DNA of 64,000 nt from Laetiporus sulphureus 93-53 (taxonomy: Eukaryota > Basidiomycota > Agaricomycetes > Polyporales > Laetiporaceae), in assembly GCF_001632365.1 (NCBI RefSeq), contig NW_024468525.1, forward strand, positions 552,951 to 616,950, given 5' to 3'. Shown piece by piece: positions 58,301 to 64,000 of this stretch. Each line of letters starts with the position of its first letter. The first letter of the stretch is position 1. Under the pieces are notes generated by a model. That model was given only the letters and a program-made list of their open reading frames with translations. It was not told where the DNA came from and made no database searches. A program made the translations under genes and the position numbers.

Positions 58301-59233
58301 TCCGCTGGAGATGCAATGAGATTCACTCCGGAAACAACGGCCTGATCGCAATCCCCGTTTCTGATTGCCCGTACCGCAAGATGCATCGCAGTGAGAGTGG
58401 ACGAACAGGCTGTGTCTACGATGGTCGAAGGCCCGAGCAAATCGAAGACATAGTTGATCCGATTAGCGGTTATAGAAGAAGACGTTCCAGTCATATAATA
58501 TGCTTTGCGGGCGCAATGAATCCGCGTGAGCAAATCATGCATAGAAAGCACCTGAGATGCCGTACCCCCTGCTTGAGTGACATCTACATCAAACGGACTC
58601 ACTCCACCGGCTGCAAGTGTGGTGTAAAGCAATGCAATGACAAAACTCGAGAGATCGAAACCTACGACAGCCGACAAAAACCCCGGTGTTCGTGGCCCGA
58701 TAGTCTATTCCACTGCGTTGTAGGGCGTTGAATGCTTGATGAAGACTGAAACACAGAGAAAGTCTTAGATTGAACTTGCAAGCATTTCGAGTCTCTTGTA
58801 ACGTACACGACGAATTGGGTGGACATTGCCTGTCCACCTTCCGTTGGAGTGATGCCGAACTCTTGGACGTCTGCAAACTCAAAATCGGGTATGAAGCCGC
58901 CTTTGGTCTGATGATGGGTACAGATAAGATCAATAAAGATGAAGCATATTAGAAAGCTTACGGTGCACGATTTACCAGGCACAGTGCCATGGAAAGCCTC
59001 CGCATTCCAGCGATGCGGTGGCACAGTGATAATGCCGGAACCGCGACGCTTGAGAAACTCATGAAATGTGTCGGTGTCGAGCCCACTCGTTTCCCCGCCA
59101 GGAGCACATAGGGACAAGCCTAACCTCCATGCTATGAGAAAGAGTCAAGCTGGTAATTAGCATGGAACTAGCCTACGATAGCCACTGCAAGGGGGTCGGG
59201 GTTGCTATAGCTGGGCGCCGATCTTGATGCCAT
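49373..59233 (-). CDS. Highly-reducing-type polyketide synthase, KS-AT-DH-MT-ER0-KR-ACP-TE
   Basis: A modular iterative PKS in about 20 exons. ATG 59233 gives MASRSAPSYSNPDPLAVAIV. KS (59.1-57.4 kb): catalytic Cys in DTACSS (58405-58407), HGTGT, KSNVGH. AT (57.3-56.1 kb): 'FSGQGPQHW', Ser in GHSLGE (56787-56789), 'AVHSPFV'. DH (55.9-54.3 kb): 'WMSHHVIDRSNLIPASVY' and 'LHPAILDG' keep the catalytic His and Asp. MT (54.04-53.5 kb): 'VLEIGARQGRLT'. ER-like part (about 53-51.9 kb): 'EFSGVVTAVG' and 'VGRRVFGIV' but no Gly-rich NADPH loop. KR (51.85-51.1 kb): 'GGVGGLG' and 'SALGGSAGQANYTAAQ'. ACP: Ser in GYGLDSL (50581-50583). TE: Ser in GGFSFG (50070-50072), 'MLDGAP', 'GTHFGF'. With KR and DH working and ER dead, each reduced cycle should leave a double bond, so a polyene acid released by TE is predicted. 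Confidence 0.93.
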
Positions 59234-59340
59234 GTGAGTGTAGGACCAGATTAGGATATGTGGTCAGACGCTAGTGTCGATTCTGAACGAATTCCAGCTC
59301 AAGGGAACTCACACACAAGTGGCGATTGCAATAGACGTCG

Positions 59341-59347
59341 TTTTATA
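59341..59347 (-). promoter_or_regulatory. TATA box of the PKS
   Basis: Read on the reverse strand this is TATAAAA, 108 bp before the PKS ATG. It suggests a strongly inducible gene. Confidence 0.55.
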
Positions 59348-60561
59348 CGTGGCACGTACATTTGTTTTTCGCACGAAGACTACTTCAGATGAGCCTCATT
59401 CTGTGGAGCTATATTCAGAAACTACCTTCATACCCTAAGTCGTCTATGCAGATCTTCGCCATTCCGGTCCAGAATGACCTTGGGCATCACAGACATTTCA
59501 CGCAAGTGGAAAATCACGATCGGACTAAGTAGTCGCTTCCCAAGGGCTGCGGACGCTCTCGATCGCCGCGATCGAGGGAGAAAGATAACACCGCAGGCAG
59601 TCCCCACGGCAAATGCTCGGCAAATGTGGCGTGAGAGTGTGACCTATATTTTGAGGTCGAGGACGGCGATCTTTCTGTTAGTGCGCTTTCATCACGGGTG
59701 TAATACATCCTCCTCCCCATCTGCCTATGGGAGTTTAAGGGAGCTCGTGCAAGAGGCAACACATCGGCCAAGTCGGATGGACCCGCATCTGGGAAGGAGC
59801 CTGGGTGTGTCATTTACATTGCTTCTCAGTGTGGGAGTGTGGTCGACGCCACAAGATTAAGCTCTCAGTTAGCTTAATGTGATCCCTCCAAAGCTTTATA
59901 AGACGGATGGAATGCTTGTTAAAGAAAATCGAACAACATGCGTGAACTCTATTACTAACTCTCCGGGTTGGGGAGTCTCTTTACTGAGCGTGAATAATCT
60001 AGGATTCTCTTCGGTTCAAGTAAGACCGCACATTCAACATCGCCGCGTCTTGCTGAGGATTGTACATCAGGTTTGGTTTCTCTTTTTCCCCTTTGGGTTA
60101 CGAATGCAAGACCATACGTTCCTATTTGTTTTGAACAATTCCATTCCCTTCTCGGATCGTATGAAGGTGACCATTATGTGTAATCGGCCACGGGTATTGA
60201 AATCAGCCTCGCCATGAATGTACTTGATTTACCCTTCCCAAGCGTCCTTTCTCGCGAAATATGTCCACCCATTGTACTTTTGAGAAGCGGCGTCCCACAC
60301 CAGTATCGTCGTTATCTGAGAGGGCGGGTGTGAGGCACAGAGAACGAGCGAACGCTAGCGCTGACCCACATTGTGGTCTCCGTCGATATTCTTTTTGAAG
60401 CAGAGATGCATGCTTTATCCGGAGATCTGTATTGTGCGGCGGGAACTCTCAGGACCCATGACATGAGAGTTGCGAAGTATGAGTCTCGTGGGCTATCCAT
60501 CGCTTCATTCATGAGGTGACTCGCAATATTTGTCCGAATAACCGATTGCTGTTTTGTGTCG

Positions 60562-60569
60562 TATATAAG
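60562..60569 (+). promoter_or_regulatory. TATA box of the small orphan gene
   Basis: TATATAAG, 137 bp before the ATG at 60706. A likely 5'-UTR intron (GTGAGT at about 60620 to TTTGCAG at about 60679) lies between. Confidence 0.6.
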
Positions 60570-60705
60570 GAGCGTTGGGCACAGTCGTAAAGTCATCCGC
60601 AGAACCATTGGTTTATAGTGTGAGTGGGTTTCTTTGCGGCTTCAATTCGATATAGCTTGGCTGAGGATTGATTTTGCAGCGACAAGCTACTTCAGTTTTG
60701 TTATC

Positions 60706-61080
60706 ATGGCGCAGATTACACCCGGCTCGGCCAAGGGCACGGTCGAATTCAAGGGGGACGACACAATCACCTCGACCTTCACCATTGACGATGGAACGAC
60801 CTTCACCTACAATGGGTCAATCACCCTTCCTCCTATCTATGCAATCCTACCGTCCGTGTGCGATGCGGTACTCCACTACAAAACCGCAGGTGCCCCCGGT
60901 TCGTACACCTGGACCTCAAAGGAAGGAGTCAATAACAGCATCGAGGTGACTGTAAACGCTAATGACGGGAACACCATCGTGATCAACATGCCGAGGAGCT
61001 CTTTTGTGAAGCGATCCGATCCCAAAGTCACCTTCTTTAATGCCCACGATGCTCCGAGCGGCTCCTTCGCTCTAGTCTAA
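60706..61080 (+). CDS. Small beta-rich orphan protein
   Basis: One exon, 124 residues, from ATG 60706 (MAQITPGSAKGTVEFKG); the frame is open further upstream, but that part looks like leader and a 5'-UTR intron. Not recognised. The sequence alternates hydrophobic and polar/Thr residues ('DTITSTFTIDDGTTFTYNG', 'SITLPPIYAIL', 'GSYTWTSKEGVNNSIEVTV', 'NANDGNTIVINMPRSSF'), as in an all-beta sandwich, with a helical-looking centre ('LPSVCDAVLHY'). It has one Cys and no signal peptide or membrane helix, so it is probably cytosolic. It is driven by a good TATA box and is divergent from the PKS, so it may be co-regulated with the polyketide locus. Confidence 0.75.
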   Translation: MAQITPGSAKGTVEFKGDDTITSTFTIDDGTTFTYNGSITLPPIYAILPSVCDAVLHYKTAGAPGSYTWTSKEGVNNSIEVTVNANDGNTIVINMPRSSFVKRSDPKVTFFNAHDAPSGSFALV

Positions 61081-62049
61081 GGAATGTTCTGGTGCTGTCA
61101 TAGGCTGGTTTGATGCTAATATCCACCTTCATGCAGGCAGCATCCGTCGTAGAATGTGGTGGAGGGCAGAGAAAGGGAGGTCAGGAATGCACTGGGCGAG
61201 AGAAATTGGAGCATCTTGAATCCGAGACACGCGCGTTGGAGTCTGTATAGTACAAGTTGTCATGAGCGGCAGGAACCATGCCTATGAAGTTGCGCTGATA
61301 AGCCATTGTTTGAAACTGATCGCGCTTAAGAAGTCCGACTCGTACCGGATTCAGGAGTATCTGAACAAACCACTGTTAAGAATGATGTTAGCAGTGCGGT
61401 GCAGGGAAATCACATCTACTGTAGAAAGCTTCAAACGCGTCGCAGCGAAGACTAGGAGAGGGCGTGATCGTATCAGGAGGACTGGGCATAAGAACCTTTT
61501 GCAGCTCATAGTCCAAGATTTTCAGCCCTACGCATCCGATTACTTGTATGTCGTCAGGTAGCTCAAAGGTATCTGGCCAGCAGAAAGTCATATCAAGCTA
61601 TGACCATCTTCAAGTACTTTTCAGGCCGCCTGAGGTCGTTCAAAATGTTTGAGCTAGTGAAATATGTGCGTATTATAGGTTTAGCAGGAGAGCGAGATGA
61701 GCAGCGACTTACCGTTCTATGCTTACATTCTGTCGGCCGTGGCCCGCGCGCCTTGCTACGTTATGCGTCGCGGATCGATTGCCTCCCTCTCGATGCCAAC
61801 ATAGCCAGCTCAGCTCTAAACTTCCGATCTCTTCAAATAGGCACGATCGCTTTCTTACAGCCTAAAAAGGTTCGGTGAATCTCCCGTGCTCCGTTCTTAC
61901 GGTAGGAGTACTGCGCTTGAGCGATGCTGGGTGTGATAGAACGTGTGGGCTAGTGCAGAGACTACATGAGTCACGCGAATCCTGCTTGCTGCGTGACCGG
62001 ATGTATACGAGACCACGTTGGCGAAATTGAGAGATGGAGCCGTGATCAA
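61081..62049. other. Intergenic, no gene seen
   Basis: About 1 kb. Short ORFs on both strands at 61262-61591 without a family match. Confidence 0.4.
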
Positions 62050-63300
62050 GCAGCACTTTGCCTAAAGAGCCGATAAGCATGGGCGTTCCGAAACGCATCA
62101 TGGACGACTTGGAGGAGGGCGCTCGCAAGGCATTCATAGTGCTCATCCAGTGATGGCTATTGTTCATGGTCGTGGCAGTCCGCCTTTGTCCCGCAATCGG
62201 TACAACAGGAGCCTTGTCAGAGGTCATACTTTTGGTAATCACGGCTAACCTTGCACATCTGTGTAAGTACCAAGGGTTAGCGGATCCTCGATCATCTGCC
62301 AGCACCAACATCCTCCATCCCAGTCTGTAACATCTGTCTGACGAAATAAATGAACGAGCGTACTCGCAAGTACTCGCCGCCTCAACTGTCTGATGAGACT
62401 GATCGAGGTTGTGGCAGCAATTCGGTTCGAGGCGCCAACGCTCCCACCCTGATCTATGTCCGTTGTCCTTGCCGGATTCCCTGCTACAGAAAAGACACAG
62501 TCAGCATCGGAGTATTCTTTCCTGCTACACCCAGCGTCGCAATACAAAGTCTCTTTCCCCTCTGCCAAAAATCCTCTAGCTCGAGAAGCCCATATGAGGT
62601 AGTTCTCGATCGCTCACCACAGCTGCCATTACTGCCTGGAAAGCCAACGTCCCACCGAGAGCTCCAGCACTGCTCAGGCCAAGACAGAGATATTCCATAT
62701 CCCCGTCAGCTACTTCATTAGAAGGCCGTCTGCGAGTTGTATCAACCCATTCGCGAAAGACTCCCAAGCACGATCTTACCACAGTCAGATACGCTTCTGT
62801 CTTCGTTGCCACCCCCTATACACCTTCTTCTGTCGCACATACCTCTACTCCTGCATCACAAACTCCCTTAAAGCGAGCTCGACGCGGTCTCACGCACTTC
62901 CCCTCGCTCCCCACACTGAAGCCTACCCGTTCCTGCTCGAACTCCACCACTATGCCCACTCCTGTTCTCCTCGTGAAAAGATCTGTCCCGAATGTGCCTG
63001 CCAATTCGCGCTCCCAGTCGAGGGACACTGTGAGCAAGAGCAAGAAATCACAGTATGCCAAATACTGCCCGCCGACATTCGCCACGGAGCTTGCGCTTGC
63101 GCAGCTCGCCGATGGAGGCAAGATGGACAACCACCGTGACATTAGATGCGAAGCCCAGGCGCGCCCCGGTGGCGCACAGATGGTGAACGGTGTCCTCATC
63201 TGTGTCGGCGATGTCTGGCGAGATGGACAAGGGAACGTCTGGCGCGACCAGGACAAGGAGTGGGAGTATGCACATCTGTTGGGGATGGTGATGGAGGCTG
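62050..63300 (+). pseudogene. Decayed inverted copy of the 25.4-26.9 kb gene and its upstream DNA
   Basis: Bases 62050-62400 match, in inverted order, the DNA upstream of the gene at 25396-26874 (about 27400-26945). From about 62400 the coding part follows: 'IEVVAAIRFE' then a stop where the source has 'VWFETP'. After about 62950 the core returns in one frame ('KSKKSQYAKYCPPTFATEL', 'ALAQLADGGKMDNH', 'VNGVLICVGDVWRDGQGNV', 'WRDQDKEWEYAHLLG'). The match fades at about 63300, so the last third of the source gene is missing. Stops, frame changes and scattered substitutions show an old, non-functional copy, although an open frame of 265 codons remains (62952-63749) and runs on into unrelated DNA. 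Confidence 0.8.
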
Positions 63301-63429
63301 GGTCCGCTTCATTTTTGCTTCCCCTAGATGCCGGTGGCTTTGCGGAGCGTCGCGCCACAGACGTGTCACTCCCTGTTTCCATACATCCGCGCGTTATAGT
63401 GACCAGGCCGCTTGTTCAGAACCAGTCAG

Positions 63430-64000
63430 AACCACGCCTTGGCCTTCGCAGATCACCAGAGCTTTTGCCACCGTCGAAGGAGGGGCCAATACTGTCGTTT
63501 ATGGGAACCAGTACCACTAGTATGGCCCCTACAACAAACTCCTCTATACTCTATTCCCTACGGACAGTGATTTCATCGTCTCGCCTAAGTACTTACTGGG
63601 CAACAATGAGGGCAGTGCAGACATCATCGTTTCGTTCGAAATCACCCTTCGTCAGCATCCGGTGCTCATTGTACAGGTCAAGCCTCCCCAACACTTGTTG
63701 CTCAATTCGACGCGGGAGGCAGCCGACAGGCAGATTCGCCTCCGTTTGATCGATTTTTCAGGTGTGTGGCGGCATTGCAGATTGCGCTCTCATGGCCTTA
63801 CGGCCGATATCCTACCTTCAGGGCGTGCGCTCCTTCCTGTCCTCTATGGTATCAGCGCGATAGGGACCAAGCTCTGCTTCTTCGAGTTCGAAAAGGCGTC
63901 GAGGCGCATGATTCCCCGACGCATTTCCGGCGATCCCGAGTTCACAATTGACGTTGCGCCACAGAAGCGGTGGGACAGTGATGTCCTTGAAGCTGACGGA
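63430..64000 (+). pseudogene. Start of a basidiomycete family gene with an in-frame stop, cut by the window edge
   Basis: From 63521 the frame reads 'YGPYNKLLYTLFPTDSDFI', 'PKYLLGNNEGSADIIVSFE', 'ITLRQHPVLIVQVKPPQHL' and 'STREAADRQIRLRLIDFSG'. After an intron of about 70 nt (GTGTGT...TTCAG, about 63752-63821) come 'RALLPVLYGISAIGTKLCF' and 'APQKRWDSDVLEADG', running off the window. This pattern recurs in an expanded agaricomycete family of unknown function that I recall. The upstream frame 'AFATVEGGANTVVYGNQYH' fits the same family, but a TAG codon at 63518-63520 separates the two parts and a 24-nt intron would be too short. So the gene is probably broken, unless a sequence error is present. 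The 'D...FE...VQVK' spacing resembles a PD-(D/E)XK nuclease core with Glu changed to Gln. Confidence 0.6.

Larger units (their letters stand above)
59234..60705. promoter_or_regulatory. Divergent upstream region of PKS and the small orphan gene
   Basis: 1.47 kb with TATA boxes at both ends. A 128-codon forward ORF (59474-59860) shows no family features and is ignored. Confidence 0.5.

Noticed and set aside
59474..59860. 128-codon forward ORF upstream of the PKS
   Set aside because: Lies in the divergent promoter region, with no conserved pattern on either strand.
61388..61591. 67-codon reverse ORF with protein-like composition
   Set aside because: Too short, with no splice partners and no family that I can name.

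Overview
The window looks like nuclear DNA of a filamentous basidiomycete, most likely a wood-decay agaricomycete such as a polypore. The placement is inference from gene style; no marker gene is present. Nearly every gene is cut by many short introns of about 50-60 nt with GT-AG borders. The coding DNA is GC-rich, the genes lie close together on both strands, and there are no operons or ribosome binding sites. Many ORFs end only at splice sites, so I rebuilt gene models by joining exons across donor/acceptor pairs that keep conserved protein families in frame.

Left part (1-10.4 kb): a partial BTB/POZ protein (-), an intact nitronate monooxygenase (-), then a group of three paralogous RING-finger/coiled-coil proteins (2917-4372 +, 7511-8524 -, 9211-10365 +) around a long coiled-coil protein (4809-6472 +). 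10.4-17.4 kb: three tandem copies of a monocarboxylate-transporter-like MFS gene, duplicated together with their flanking DNA. Copy 2 has a frameshift in a GA repeat, and copies 2 and 3 share a GC-AG intron. 17.5-24 kb: conserved eukaryotic genes VPS25 (ESCRT-II), a HIRIP3-like histone-chaperone-related protein, RNase H2 subunit C, and a Ser/Thr-rich, probably GPI-anchored surface protein. 25.4-31.7 kb: one lineage-specific protein followed by about 4.8 kb without a convincing gene. 31.7-46 kb: a KDEL-tailed PDI-like thioredoxin protein, a small orphan gene, STT3 (oligosaccharyltransferase catalytic subunit), an SFT1/BET1-type SNARE, a UBA-zinc finger-UBX protein and a coiled-coil protein of unknown role.

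47-59.2 kb is the most interesting region. A large highly-reducing-type polyketide synthase (KS-AT-DH-MT-degenerate ER-KR-ACP-TE, -) is followed on the same strand, 472 bp downstream, by a carotenoid cleavage oxygenase with all four iron-binding histidines. An unusable ER with working KR and DH predicts a polyene product, and carotenoid oxygenases cleave conjugated double bonds, so the pair suggests a make-then-cleave polyene pathway. A small TATA-driven orphan protein (60706-61080 +) lies across the PKS promoter region and may belong to the same locus.

The right end (62-64 kb) holds a decayed, inverted copy of the 25.4-27.4 kb gene and its upstream DNA, and the start of another fungal family gene that carries an in-frame stop.
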